From assembly GCF_030247195.1 (NCBI RefSeq), contig NC_080671.1:301332504-301396503 (forward strand): a stretch of 64,000 bases of DNA. Reading direction: 5' to 3'. Below are positions 1 through 12,287 of this stretch, piece after piece; the first letter of the stretch is position 1, and the number at the start of each line of letters is the position of its first letter. This DNA is from Topomyia yanbarensis (Eukaryota; Arthropoda; Insecta; Diptera; Culicidae). The position numbers and the translations under genes were made by a program. A model generated the notes under the pieces. It was not told the origin of the DNA. It made no database searches and was given only the letters and a program-made list of their open reading frames with translations.

Positions 1-567
1 TCAAATAATCGGAAATAAAAATTATAGTGAAAGAAAATATTTTTAGACTTTAATTGCTTTGATTGGTCTGATAGCGCTATTTTATTCGCCTAAAAGATAT
101 TCTACGGGTGGGAGATATTTGTTCAATTGGCCTAGCAGCGATGTTATGCACCTCAGAGCAAATAAAGAGAAGAATAACAAACGCTCTTTGCACTTTTCAT
201 GCGAACCACCGCTCTTCTGTTTCACAATAAACCTCTTCACTCCGATGCGCGTTGCTCCCACACGTGTATTCTACTCCATGGCTGCACGCCACAAAGAGTA
301 GAAATAAAGAGGCTCTTTAGTGTGTACATATCTTGGTCCCACGCGCACGTAAGTAGAGAAGGCAACCAAAAAACATTTTTAAAACGATCTTCCGATCAAA
401 CTTTATCTGAATTGTAGTTTGATTCGCCTTCCTACCTGCTTTCCAGTGAGGGAAGGCACAAAAAAGTGGCTCTTCAAGGTGACTCTTTGAACGAAATTGT
501 GCAGCTCTTGGTGCACAGATCTTACGCTTTTTCGTTTTCAAGTTTCTCTTTGTGCGGTAGTTCTGCA
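1..567. other. unassigned repeat-like DNA rich in ctcttt words
   Basis: No convincing coding region is visible; all open frames are short and unlike any family I recognise. The stretch from about 180 to 650 repeats words such as gctcttt, aaagagc and ctcttca on both strands, as the subterminal parts of many MITEs do. No clear inverted terminus could be fixed. Confidence 0.4.
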
Positions 568-639
568 CATCGCAGTGTTTTTGTGCTGCTCTATTTTAAA
601 TCGGTGCATTTCACTCTTTGTGGCTCATTGTGTGAGCAA
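568..639 (+). repeat. dispersed repeat copy 1 (mate at 9168-9232, opposite strand)
   Basis: About 70 bp here reappear in reverse complement at 9168-9232 with roughly 80 percent identity by eye, sharing the blocks tcgcagtgtttttgtgctg, ctctttgtg and cattgtgtgagc. The family is not identified. The two copies face each other 8.5 kb apart. Confidence 0.75.
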
Positions 640-1029
640 ATAACAAGCCTGGTTACTAGTACAGAACTTCATCAACTAAATATTTCAGTCAATCCAAGGA
701 GACGGCTGCACCCTGATAATCATCTTTTCTCCCGGTGTTGATATGTAGTCTCCCGAAAAGAAGGCATGCGAAAAGCTTGAATAGCAGTATTCGACTAAAA
801 TCCCAATTTTGTTCAAGATTTGCGGCTCGATGCATGAAAGTAATGGGAACCAATCATGAACGGGCTTCGGTCTGAAGTTTTAAAATCGGCTTTTTCGTTG
901 TGCTTGCTACTTCCCAACCAGCGGAAATAAAAAATGATGGCCTCTGCTAGTAGCATGGAACGACACAAACTACTTGAATCGTAATCCACCAGCCGTGCAC
1001 AGCTCACAAATGTTTCCTTTTTGGTATTA

Positions 1030-1861
1030 TAGGGGAAACCGGGGCCAGTTGGCGGTGTTTTCAGATTTCATTTTTTACCGCTTTGATTTTAGTAGATCTT
1101 TCAAAATATAGAACACGTTGCATGAAAAAGCAAACTGTTGCCAACATTTCTGAATTTTATTTAGTTGTTTGATTCATTATCTGTGTACATGTAATAAACG
1201 AAATAAACGAAATTTCTAGAGACAAAACTATGTGTCACGGAAAAGCCCCAGCTCCGTTATATTTCAGTGTCAATACCCCGGTATTTTGACTTCGGTGCGT
1301 ACTCCATATTCAAAAGCAAATTGTATAAATTCTTTAGGCGATTGGCCAAAGTAAATGTCCCCTGCATTGACGAGAGACACAAGAAAAAGCTTCTCTTACT
1401 TTGGAGTGAATTCCAGAAATGAAAATATTTGGTGACTATTATTGCATTGTAACTAGTACCGCCAACTTGCCCCGCGTGCGTCACCGCCAACTTACCCCAA
1501 CCACATATTTTATGAAGAAGGATTAAAAAAATTACTTTTGTTTAAGGATAGGTGTAATATCTATACGGATACTGAAAACTCTTTTCACGCACTATCGAAA
1601 AATTTAAGCATTCGGGGAATAGATTGACAATCACCTCAAATAACACAAAATGTTTAAAATTAAGAAAATTTGCAAATTATGCCCGAAAACACAATATCGC
1701 CCACAACTTCTTCAAAACAAAATGTTTTGCAACAAAAACACATTGGATAATGTGTTTCACATTACTTGAGGTACACATCGAGAGTTTTATGTCTATTAGA
1801 AACGGAGAAAAGGGGATTCCGCCAACTTACCCCAACCGCCAACTAGCTCCGGGCTCCCCTA
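1030..1861. mobile_element. TIR element starting TAGGGG, with reiterated gttggcgg modules
   Basis: The left end reads TAGGGGAAACCGGGGCCAG then ttggcggt; the reverse complement of the right end reads TAGGGGAGCCCGGAGCTAG then ttggcggttgggg. These form an imperfect terminal inverted repeat of about 28 bp, with TA at each end either inside the element or as a 2-bp target duplication. The inner module (accgccaacttaccccaac or its complement) recurs at 1457-1503 and 1817-1845. No transposase frame is present, so the element is non-autonomous. The superfamily is unknown; the end structure resembles the element at 35046-36291. Confidence 0.65.
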
Positions 1862-1920
1862 CAGTCTTTCTAGGAGATGCCCTGTTCTCTTCAAATAGAA
1901 ACAAAGCGAAACTATATTGA

Positions 1921-2086
1921 AGACTTTTCATCATTTTAGTGTTCGGTTGGTGCACCCTATTGGCGGTTCTGACAGCGAGTTTTCACTTTTTCTGAGCCGT
2001 TTTCGGAAGACATCTCAAAACACTTTTTCGTGATTAATACATATCGTACATATTCCAAAACGTAATGCTACATTGCTACACAGGAA
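1921..2086 (+). repeat. dispersed repeat copy 1 (mate at 25089-25255, opposite strand)
   Basis: About 165 bp are shared with the reverse complement of 25089-25255. The conserved cores include tgttcggttggtgcacc, cgttttcg and tcaaaacact. This is a dispersed interspersed repeat of unknown class. The first copy abuts the TAGGGG element; the second abuts the DD37E transposon. Confidence 0.8.
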
Positions 2087-4540
2087 AATTAGTAGTATTT
2101 TTTCTTGGTTTTGGTATTCTTCTCTATATAAAAAACCAGTTAACAAATTTTCTATTGCGATTAGAGCTATGTTCACCTGTTAAAACATGTTAAGATATGT
2201 GTAAGGAACATCCTTTGATGATATGTGGGCATGTAGGGACTATTACATCAGAGTGTAAGTGATGTTACTATGGAAACATAGCAAAAACACGATTTTTGAT
2301 TGGAGACACCTCTAAATCATCTCCAAATGAGGACATTTTTGGCGAAAGTTCTTAAATTCACACCTAGAACAAAAATTTGACCTGACCCATGTATATTTCA
2401 AAACTTTTTCAAAATGTGGAGAGGTCTACTACACATATATTCGACAAAATAGCAAAGGACTTGAATAATTACATTCAGTACAACAAAAGATATAAACATT
2501 CCAAAGCTTACAGCTTACTTGCCTTTCCTTACGACATTTTGAAACGGGGTCCCTATGTTGAAAGGTATGTCGTTAGTCACAACAAAATAATTATTCAAGT
2601 ACATCTATTGCATTTATGAATTGTGCTAAGGTGTTATTATGATATTGCGAACAATTTGTCTGTGCTCTAATACACTCGAACACGTGAGTTTTGATGTGAT
2701 TAAAAAATTTAATTTGCTTCTTATAGATAAATATATCAAGTATAATTGCACATAACATTTGAAAAAGAACCTGGGAATTGTTTCTTGAAACTAATTATGC
2801 CTCCTAGGGTAATCTAGAAACTATTTTTCTCTGCAAAAATTTACCAGAGCTAAATTAAAACAAATTATGTGTGTATGTACCTTAGACTTATATATTCATG
2901 TTTATGTTTCGCCATGTTAAATATCGATAACCCTGCTTAGCTTTCTATTTTGGCTTCTGAAATGAAATGCTGCTATTTCTTTCACCTAAATAGTTGACGC
3001 CAACATATTACGCCTCTCACAAAATACCAAGTGGTAACAAGATGTAGCCTTATTGCCATAATCCCCAATACTGGCTTAAGGTGAGAGCCCTTACGTGAAA
3101 CAGTAGTGGGACGTAAAAGGTATTAATTTCAACTGGGATCTTATTTCTTAGTGTGGTAACAAGTTTTAGTGCAACATGTGCACCTATATGGAAAACTGAC
3201 AGTGGTGGCTTATTTTACGTCTAGAGTGGGTTTGCTATTAACAAGTGAATTTTAGTTGATATTTTCTAGTGTTATTTTTTAAGGCTCAGCAAAAAATTCT
3301 ATTCATGCTGCTAAAGCAAATGCGTGACTTACCGTCGCGATTCGTTCCGCCTACATCTTGCATATGTAAGTTTTTTCACATATATTGCTTCGGATACCTT
3401 GAAGCTTGAAAATTTAAACTCATCCAAATATACTTAAGATAGTGAATCGGGACAAAGGCATATGTTTAACTGAAAGAAAAGTGTATATTTCAAAAATCTC
3501 TTGAGGGGTGATAGTGGAGCATATTTGGCGATTTTCTTCTATGCATATGATCAAGACTCAATCGTTAAAAGATATTGAACTGTTGCTGTAATTAACTCAA
3601 TAGTCTTAAAAGTTTGGAATCTGCTTATTTTTCAAAACATTTTTATGTGAAAAAACCCCGTTTTTTGTAATTTTATTTTGTGTTATGTTTTTTAATTTTT
3701 TGTGAACATTTATGAATTTGCAGCATATCACCACAGAAGGAGAATAGCTTAGACTGTGCTACAGTGAAGTAAAGGATTAACTCTGGAACAATGACTTCCA
3801 ATGGCCTGACAGTCACTTGTAGTTTTCCATTCAGAAGCTTTAATGTAAGATTTCTTCCTCACGGGAAATGTCGGTCGCATTTTTGGTGCGCCAGCTTGAA
3901 GAATACATAGTTTGTTAAACAGGCGGCCTTGCTTTAACTGTAAGACTTTTCATACTACGAAAAAACATAATATTTATGAAACATAATATTTACCAAGCCA
4001 AATATTCCAATACACCTATTGCTTTCTTGCATTTTGATAAAGCGTCAGTATGATATTGTTTCAAAACACTAAATTTTAACGATTTCCTTTAAGATGCTAT
4101 TATTTACCAAAATAGGAATCATAGAATTAAAAAAAGTTGTGTCTGCTATTTTTGTTCAAGTATACTGACCTTTTATGTGATTAAAACGTAAATAATTGTA
4201 ATTAGTTGCAACAAGATAATATATCAAGTACAATTATGCTCATAATATTTAAAATAAAATTTAGGAATTTTATTTGGTCACAAATTATGCATCCTGAAAC
4301 AGCCTAAAAATCGTTTCATGATGATGAAGATGATATAAAAACCCTCCATCAGTGCATGGAATACTCCGGTGAATGCAGATTCTTTCAATTCTGAATTTCA
4401 AGGAACGGATCCATAAACAGAGTAATTTATACGTAATCCAAGGGAACGCAATTTTCAGTACTTGTTAAGTCACTGCCTGTTGATTTGTGTGAGGAGGGCG
4501 CGTCAATTTTATTACCGCTTATCAGATAGGCATGTTATTG
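2087..4540. other. gene-empty AT-rich stretch
   Basis: Only short chance frames occur. No splice-flanked exon, transposase or reverse-transcriptase motif, tandem array or strong palindrome was seen on either strand. Confidence 0.5.
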
Positions 4541-4692
4541 GTCGTCAAACGGTGGGATAACAAAATTCTCACAAGTTTCCTATCTCATGCCTCCATGCGA
4601 GCCTAAGTCTATTGATGACATTTGGTCCTTAGACCGGCGACGATTAGGTGCTATCAGCCTTCTGCCGATAGTAGCAGAATGAGAGGGTGCGA
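4541..4692 (+). repeat. three-copy dispersed repeat, copy A
   Basis: This segment matches 47546-47684 (same strand) and 52245-52372 (opposite strand). Shared blocks include gtcaaacggt, caagtttcctat.tcatgc, attgatgacattt and the ccggc...gcctgggtgctatc region. In the third copy it lies just upstream of a minus-strand RTE-like LINE fragment, so it may be the 5' part of that LINE family. That link is inference. Confidence 0.75.
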
Positions 4693-7600
4693 ACAGATCT
4701 TACAATGGCTCCAATAAGACCAATCTGACTAGTATCGATGATCATGGGTCAATACGTAGGTACTGAAAATTCGCCGCGTCTGTTTTTATGAACCTGATTT
4801 CAAGTTCCGTTATTGCTAACAAGCCCGTGCATCAGGTTAACAATCCTTTATATTTCCCTTCAGTGTTCCCTTCAGTGTTCGTTATTATCGCTCGTATACT
4901 TGTATTCCACAAACAATCCGATATGGAAAATAAGAAATACTTTCCTTGATTTATAGCATCTCACGCTATCTTTTTTCGAAGTTCTTGTGCCTGCACCGCA
5001 ATCTATTACCAAAATTCGAGAAAGTATTGCAGGGAAATATATACAAACAAGGTTCAAAACAGGTTTTGTATGGTATGAAAGGTGGTTAGTTATCACGAAA
5101 AGTCCTATTTTTTCTATATAAAATGTTCCATAGCTTGAAAACTATACTGCTAAAGTAAACGGCTTAGACACTATTAATTTTGAGCACGAAAACGACGTTT
5201 TAAAACACTGTGGATTGGTCTAGTAGATTTTAAGTTATGATGAACACAGCAAAACACGCTTTTTGAGGCTCACTGTCACTTGCTCAATTTCCAGTATATT
5301 GCAACCAAAGTTTGAAAAAAAGCTCAATTGTTGCATTATCAAATGGAAATTGCAAAAAAATATTTGTACACTCTCTGTATCACCAAAATAAATTTAATTT
5401 CCAAAATTTTATATGTTCCCTTTCTTTGAGAAATATTCAGTAGCAGGCTACTGGTCGTGATCGTAGACGAGTGTACTGTACTCCGACAGATAGATTAACG
5501 ATGGCGAATTTTCTCCAGAAACCGATCAACTTTAAATACACTCCTTAACTTACTACTCCTCCACATTTTCCTGTTATCTTGACATTTTCAACATTGTATT
5601 ATTTGCAAGTATTAAAATAATACACATTATAAAAAACATGTGAAAGATATTGCAAACAACAAACAAAATACACATATCATTCATGAAGGTAATAAACCAT
5701 ACAATGTTCAAACTATCAGTTCTTTTTGAATATTGTTTTCCAACGATGGTTGTAAATTCTAATTTGGGACAGTGTATAATTTTACGGAGTTGTCATTTAT
5801 ATACTTCGCTTAGCACACGATTTTGGTGCAACAAGCCGTTTTCGCGATGTTTTTTTGTTTGCACTACGCCCTATAGAAAAGTTTGTCGCAACTCATATGT
5901 TACGGTATTGCAAAATATCAGTTTACCTTACTGGAATAACAATGCAAAGATTCAGTCATATTAGAAATGATCAACTCGAATAATAATAAAACATATTTGA
6001 GATAGTTGGAAAACTATATTACCAACGCTATGAAGAAGCTCACAAACCGGAGAGATGCAGTATGCATAACGTGCATTGCGGATAAAGTATTGTGTTGACA
6101 AGGCGAAACAAAATGCACAGCTGTTGTTGACTAGTCGTCTAACTTTTTTTTGAACATAAAGCAACATTTCCGTTCAGGCTACAAATTTGAAAAGAAAAAG
6201 CAAACCAAACGCCTGTGGATCTCAGTAAAGTCGCACGAGTAAACCAACATCTCTTATAAGTTGAACCGGTCGAACTGACTGGGTCGTTTGGTAGTCTTAT
6301 TTATCGCATGTCGTTTGTCTCTCTGCAACTTTACTAACACGAATCGTACAATACGGCACGACACTAACTATTATTGGAGATCACGACGTGTTATGCATGT
6401 ATATGTGCGTTTTGAAGTCCAAAAAATCGAAATAAAGTAATGCACGCGACCGCTGCCTAAATGTAAGAACCCGTCCAAAAGTTTCAAAAGTGATCAGACT
6501 GTATAAACATGTAAATCAAATACAAATCGTCAGCTGTATCGAAATTCAACATCTTCAAGTCAATCTTGGTAATGGTTTGGGAAGTGTTAGTTCCCTGCAT
6601 TATTTGATGTTTATATATAGGGTGTCTCGCCCATTTTACCGCTATTATCCACTATCCATTTAAATTTGTTATTTAGAGCAGGATGCATTTTCACTGTTAA
6701 ATGCTTTTCAATATACTGACTCGAACGGTATAGTGAATTTGGGGTACATACGTGATTCGGGTTTGTAACTTCTCTAAAATTTGAGTAGAGGGAAATTGGC
6801 GAAACCCTCAGCTGAATATATCATTTCCATGGTTGTCATGTAGCTTTGTTTTGTCTCTCAAAACTTTACGTTTCTCAATTTTCATGTGTGTGCTCTAGGG
6901 GCATATGTTGCTTCGGAGCGCTATTTTGCAATGGGGATACCCTCTTAACCAATTTATAGGTGTAATCTAGTTTCCTGAAACTTTGCTGAAGACATCAACG
7001 AAAGTCAGAAAATATTGTTTTTCGTCATTTTTGGGTTTGGGACCACGTTGAGGCGTCTTAATCGCACATGCGGCATTTCACTATAATAGACCTTTTTTCC
7101 AGAATATTTATTGAAATTTGTTGAATTTTTTTCATTGCCAAAACCAAGTGTATTTTAGATACTTGTAGCAATCGATAAAAATGATTTGAATTGTTTGGTT
7201 TACTTTGATGCAGGGTTGATTTTTGAAAATGTGCGGCATCTCTCCCTCGATTACCGTATGTGTTGGTCCATTTCGGACCTTTTGTCATAGATGTAATCTG
7301 ACGCGAGATCGCGAAAAACCGTTTGGCAGGAAAGTATGCGCCGTCAGTCAAGCTTTCAGGAAAACTAGCTATAGCTCATAATTTACGTTTAGCTGATTTG
7401 GGCCAGCTTCCACTTTTTATTGTGCCTATATTTACTATTAAGTTTTACATATGAAAAAAACTTTTCAATTCAAAATCCAAAATTATGTAAAAACCAAATA
7501 GGAATAACTTCAAATTCACTTCTATCGAAAAAAAAAAATGTGCACATAAACCGGACTAATATAGCACGTTCTTACAATATATTTTTTTAGTCGATGTTTA

Positions 7601-8295
7601 TCTTGAATGTATAGCGATATAAGATCTTTTGCATGCGATTTTTTTGTTTTTCTCCGGTTTTTATACCTTTCAGTTTTTCCGGTAGATAACTTTTTAATCA
7701 ATTCTTATTTTGGTGGACCTCAGTCTGATTTTCACGTTCGATATCAACTGTAAGTCGACGAACGCCTAGGCAAATAACGTGAAAATATATTCATCACCCA
7801 GAAATGTGATCGAGTCAGAAAACACTAAAACACACCGTACGAGTATAAATATAGCTCTATGTTTATGTTTGTCGTTCGACGAACGGAACGCCAGAAAACG
7901 TGTGGGCAGCATAAGCATGACACGGATTAATACCTTTACATGCAGCACAAAGCACCTTTAATCTGTCTCTGATTTTTTTTTGCGTGAGCGTGAAGCGGTG
8001 CATATCTACTTGTTGGAGCGTTTGCCGGCGGGCAGTCAACGACGATAGCCTAAGTAAGACAACCGGCAGTAGACACATAGGGCCGGAAGGAGCGAAATGC
8101 CTCTTTTGCCACAATGATTGTATCGATGCATTGCAATGAGGTATTATTTGAGTTGTTTCTTTTGGGCCAGTAATGGGAAATTCCCGCAGCTATGATGACC
8201 AACCTAATGTTAGGATTATGACTTTCGCATATATTCCCATGGCTAACCATGATTTCAACATTACATAGCTGCTTGGGGCATCTAGGGGGCCGTTC
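4693..8295. other. gene-empty stretch
   Basis: No supportable gene was found. Frames of up to 104 codons (for example at 5650-5964 and 7058-7351) have no recognisable motif and no splice context. The sequence is AT-rich with scattered homopolymers. A TATA-like run near 7840 (tataaatata) has no gene downstream. Confidence 0.5.
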
Positions 8296-8303
8296 ATATA
8301 CCA

Positions 8304-8498
8304 CAGGGGCGGATCCAGAATAAAAAAATCGGGAGGGGTCTGAAATTTCGATTTTAAAATGGAAATTGTACAATTCGGATTACGTTGTAACCTTCTTCAA
8401 AGAATATCAGTTTGATTGGTCAAATTTGGTTTGGAATGATTTTTAGTTTGAAAATAATATAAAGTTGAAACTAATTAAAAATTTCTGGATCTGCACTG
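8304..8498. mobile_element. hAT-type MITE with perfect 8-bp target duplication
   Basis: The left end is CAGGGGCGGATCCAGAA and the reverse complement of the right end is CAGTGCAGATCCAGAAA, an inverted repeat of about 17 bp. ATATACCA stands directly before it (8296-8303) and directly after it (8499-8506). An 8-bp duplication with ends starting CAG is characteristic of the hAT superfamily. At 195 bp it has no coding capacity. Confidence 0.9.
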
Positions 8499-8506
8499 AT
8501 ATACCA

Positions 8507-9167
8507 CGTGCACAAAAACACTTTCACTTTTGATCCCCTCCTCCCCTTCCGAGGACACATGATCACAACTACTTTCAATAAAACTGTAGGAATTTTCAAT
8601 GAAAAAGGCCATTTGCAAAACAAAAGTTAACCTCAAGATCAGAGCAAACTAAATGGTGTTTTTCATCCTTTTTTCAATTTGAAATAAAATTTATAAAAGA
8701 TCGTTGACAATCTTTGTTATTTGTTTGTTTTAGTCTAACAATTTTTCTGCTGATATATCAGTAAAAATGATGTTTGATTACTGAGACTCGGATAATATTT
8801 CAAAAAATATCCACCGTGACTACGTTTTAAAAACCTCATTCGGTTGGTCCAATCGTAGCACCATACAAAAATTCCAAGGTTGCCAAATCGCACGAACGAG
8901 GTAGCCAACAGACATTACCATTTTTGATATGATTCGTATGTCGAACGTCGCCGTCAACAAATAGATGATACCAAATATTTGTCGAGTGGAGTGCGCCAAT
9001 CTGCGGTTATTGCGGCCCATACTATTATTTGTGGTGGATGCTGTCTCCTGGTGGCCAACCGTTGACTCAAATTCTTGTATGAACGGTCGGTCCAGTAAAC
9101 TCTATCGTTTTGAGAGTTTGAGAATTGCCTTATTAAAAAATGTTTTCGTAAGAAAGCACGAGGTTCA
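8507..9167. other. unassigned flank
   Basis: No gene is supported. The sequence just right of the hAT MITE runs straight on from that on its left, as expected for an insertion into older repeat-like DNA. A minus-strand frame at 8820-9020 lacks recognisable motifs. Confidence 0.4.
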
Positions 9168-9232
9168 GCTCACACAATGTGCACAAAGAGCGCAATACAC
9201 CGATGAAAAATAGATCAGCACAAAAACACTGC
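9168..9232 (-). repeat. dispersed repeat copy 2 (mate at 568-639)
   Basis: Reverse complement of the 568-639 repeat, with the same conserved blocks (see that entry). It ends just before the 5' region of the Jockey-like LINE. Confidence 0.75.
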
Positions 9233-9447
9233 GACAGAACGAGTCGCGCCTTTACGAGAGTAACATGTTTATATGATTGCTCTTACAGTAAAACTTCATC
9301 CAACCAACCGTACAAAGGAATCAAATTAAGTTTAAGTTAGTGTGAGTGCCACATTTCTTTATCGTACTGACGGAGGTAGAAGAAATGAACAGCGACCCCG
9401 AAGGGGGCTCCAGGACATTTGGCTCTAGATAAGGGCCTTTGTCCGGT

Positions 9448-10632
9448 CAGAAAAGGGTTCCGATTACCGCCGGAGTCCCGCAGGGCTCGATCCTAGGCCC
9501 GGTGCTATGGAACCTCATGTATGACGGGGTTCTGAGACTGAAGTTCCCTCCTGGGGTCAAGATCGTCGGCTTTGCCGACGACGTAACCTTGGAGGTCTAC
9601 GGGGAGTCAATTCCTGAGGTAGAACTAACCGCAGAACACGCGATTAGCACGGTGGAGGAATGGATGAGCGCGAGAGGCCTGGAGCTCGCTCATCATAAGA
9701 CGGAGGTAGTTATCGTCAACAACCGCAAGTCGGCACAACATGCAGTTATCCATGTGGGAGAAGTCGCGATCACTTCACAGCGAAGTCTGAAGTCTCTCGG
9801 AGTCATTATAGACGACAAGCTGACCTTCGGCAGCCATGTCGACTATACGTGCAAGAGAGCGTCGACTGCTGTTGCGGCACTATCGAGAATGATGTCCAAC
9901 AGCTCAAAGGTGTGCGCCAGTAGACGTAGGTTACTGGCAGGCGTTGCCGTATCTATCCTCAGGTACGGCGGCCCGTCATGGTCAAGAGCACTGAGGGTAA
10001 CCAGTTACCTACGGAAACTGGAGAGCACCTACCGCGTGATGTGCCTCAGAGTGATATCTGCCTACCGCACGGTATCACACGATGCATCCTGCGTGATAGC
10101 GAGCATGATGCCAGTCGGGCTGGTCATTCGGGAAGATGAGGAGTGCTTTGAGCTACGTGGAAATAGGGGAGCCCGCGAGCGCACCACGGTGACCTCGGTC
10201 GCCAGATGGCAGCGTGAGTGGGACAACTCCTCGAAAGGTAGGTGGACCCACCGGCTGATACCTAGCATATCGAGCTGGGTGGGAAGACCCCATGGGGAAG
10301 TTCACTTCCACCTGACACAATTCCTGTCAGGCCATGGCTGTTTCCGTCAGTACCTCTACAGGTTCGGGCACGCGGAGGTCCCAGTCTGCCCGGACTGCCC
10401 AGGTGTAGATGAAACTGCCGAACACATACTGTTCGTATGTCATCGGTTCGACGTCGAAAGAAGAGCAATGCTTGACGTCTGTGGCTGGGACACAACCCCG
10501 GATACCCTTATTCAGCGGATGTGTCAAACGGTGGAGAAGTGGAACGCAGTCTCGGCTGCTACCATCCAGATTGCCAGTAGGCTACAGGTAATCTGGCGAA
10601 CCGAGCAACAGACGGCGGGCACGGCTAACTAG
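9448..10632 (+). CDS. R1-like LINE ORF2, C-terminal part of the reverse transcriptase (5' truncated)
   Basis: An uninterrupted frame of about 395 codons with no start of its own. It begins within the reverse transcriptase at the GVPQGSILGP motif (RT block 4 region) and carries the catalytic FADD box (the YxDD equivalent) near residue 47 of the frame. It continues through the thumb/connection region and ends in a C-terminal Cys/His cluster (CPDC...H...C...H) typical of R1- and LOA-type LINEs. The endonuclease, ORF1 and RT N-terminus were lost by 5' truncation, so it cannot be autonomous. The lack of stops, the perfect target duplication and the surviving A tail indicate a recent insertion. G+C is clearly higher than in the surrounding sequence. 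R1 clade is the best fit; LOA is the alternative. Confidence 0.9.
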   Translation, partial: QKRVPITAGVPQGSILGPVLWNLMYDGVLRLKFPPGVKIVGFADDVTLEVYGESIPEVELTAEHAISTVEEWMSARGLELAHHKTEVVIVNNRKSAQHAVIHVGEVAITSQRSLKSLGVIIDDKLTFGSHVDYTCKRASTAVAALSRMMSNSSKVCASRRRLLAGVAVSILRYGGPSWSRALRVTSYLRKLESTYRVMCLRVISAYRTVSHDASCVIASMMPVGLVIREDEECFELRGNRGARERTTVTSVARWQREWDNSSKGRWTHRLIPSISSWVGRPHGEVHFHLTQFLSGHGCFRQYLYRFGHAEVPVCPDCPGVDETAEHILFVCHRFDVERRAMLDVCGWDTTPDTLIQRMCQTVEKWNAVSAATIQIASRLQVIWRTEQQTAGTAN

Positions 10633-10881
10633 TGATTGGTTAGTTGGAGCAAAAAAGGCCAAGCGCAAAAAAAAAGGGAGTGAATGGTCTGTTCATGCCG
10701 AGGCAGGTTTGGCGCAGCGAATGGCAACCGCGTAAGGGGTAAACCCAGCCACCCCGAAGCAAGACAGAAGAGTGAGTGTATAGGCGTATAAGTGGACTGC
10801 CTCATGCCAAGACGGGAGGGTCGTAGCGTAGTATGTTGGAACTAAGCTATCGATGCCTCATGGCGTGGCAGAGGAGTGAAA

Positions 10882-11330
10882 GGGTGAGCATCCAAGTCAG
10901 TCTCACACTGCATGTTAAGGGTGAGCATAAAAGTCAGCCTCACAGGTTGGTAGAGGCTAGCACAAAAGTCAGCCTAGCAAGGAATGAAAAAGGTGAGCAC
11001 AAAAGTCAGCCTCGCATGGTATGTCAGAAGTGGGGCCTAAGAAAAATGTCCCAAATGGGATGCAAGAGGGAGTGACAAAGGTACAATAGAGTGGCACGAT
11101 TGAGAGTGAATCAGGTGATAGGGTGAGCACCCAAGTCAGCCTCACATGGATGGGTAGGGCGAGCACAAAAGTAAGCCTAGCAAGGAATGAGTAAGGTGAG
11201 CACACAAGTCAGCCTCGCATGGAACGTAAAAGGTGAGCACAAAAGTCAGCCTCATGTGGGAGTGTTTGAGAGTGAATCAAAGTGTGATTGAGAGAGCACC
11301 CAAGTAAGCCTCATACAGGATGTATGATCG
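10882..11330 (+). repeat. 36-bp tandem array in the LINE 3' UTR
   Basis: About nine imperfect units of some 36 bp, each with the core ggtgagcac.aaagtcagcct followed by cacatgg or agcaagg variants. A spacer near 11020-11120 breaks the array into two blocks. It lies between the ORF2 stop and the A tail and so belongs to the LINE. Confidence 0.9.
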
Positions 11331-12287
11331 CGTGAGTGAGAGTGAATGAGTACATTTAGTACAGCCAGAAGTAATACCGAGAGGTAGTTCCTGGGAGGAA
11401 TGATGGCGGAGCCCAATGGAGTTTAGTCGGTATTAATGGCTGGTCACCATTCGAGTCCGACACGCCCCCAGTGCACCCAGTGTGGTAGATTGGACCCTAC
11501 CGTTAGCACGTGTACTGGGCTAGGACATAAAGGTCTTCTCCATTGTAAAAAAAAAAGGGCCTTTGTCCGGAGAATCACTTGAAGGAACCTCAAACTACCA
11601 AGGGAAGACTTCTAAACAATCGAACAAGAGAGGATCGTACAGATAAGTAGCCACGGAATCCCAATACACGAAGATATTTCGCCTGGGTCGGAATAACAAT
11701 GGACCACGTTTTCTGATTCTTCAACGAATGGAAGATGGGAAAACAATGGAGAACGAGAACCCTTTCTTCATCAAAAAAACAATGGACGCCATTACTACAA
11801 ATGTTGGAATAACCCGAACAAGAGATGGTTGCCTCCTGCTCAAAACTGTTGACCGACAACAAGCGACAAAACTACTCAAGCAAACATCGGACAACACATG
11901 AAAATAAAAATCACGGAACACGCAACTATAAACCTAATAAGCGGAACAATATACTGTCGTGACCTGATTCCACTCCAAGATCAGTACACTGAAGTCTTTT
12001 TTATGCGGTTTTTATGTGACTTTTTATGCGGATTTTCAAAGTTATGCGGTTTTTTAATGCGGATTTTCAAAGTTATGCGGTTTTTTATGCGGATTTTCAA
12101 AGTTATGCGGTTTTTATGCGAATTTTCAAAGTTATGCAATTCTTTTTATGCAGCTTCCTTTTAATTTCTAGGGCATCACCTGAAGCGACTTTTATCGAAA
12201 GATAGATCCTCGTGAATGCACATGCTTAAACAAAAGACATCAAATGTTCATATTTTTATTTTAGGTTATAAATTACTAGTCTTTGGG

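Larger units (their letters stand above)
9447..11554 (+). mobile_element. 5'-truncated R1-like LINE with poly(A) and 16-bp target duplication
   Basis: aagggcctttgtccgg occurs at 9431-9446 and again at 11555-11570, directly after a run of A. The element between is therefore a complete 5'-truncated retrotransposition product. It holds the C-terminal part of ORF2, a 3' UTR with a 36-bp tandem array and a short A tail. Removing it restores a continuous Jockey-like ORF1, so this insertion is younger than the Jockey copy. Confidence 0.93.
9385..11985 (+). pseudogene. Jockey-like LINE ORF1 (gag-like), 5' part, split by an R1-like LINE
   Basis: A start at 9385 (MNSDPEGG) opens the frame, which is interrupted at 9447-11554 by another LINE and resumes at 11571. 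Translation after the insertion, with stops and a frameshift, gives the run RFLILQRMEDGK, then ENPFFIKKTMDAI, then RTRDGCLLLKT. These are typical of the N-terminal part of Jockey-clade ORF1 RNA-binding proteins. The segment ends at 11985, where a TA-flanked DNA transposon is inserted. The zinc-knuckle C-terminal half of ORF1 is missing: after that transposon the sequence goes directly into the endonuclease of ORF2. Clade assignment is from memory of motif pattern; pseudogene status is certain from the stops. Confidence 0.65.

Noticed and set aside
10882..11330. Tandem units considered as a satellite or minisatellite
   Set aside because: They lie between ORF2 and the A tail within target duplications, so they are part of the LINE 3' UTR.
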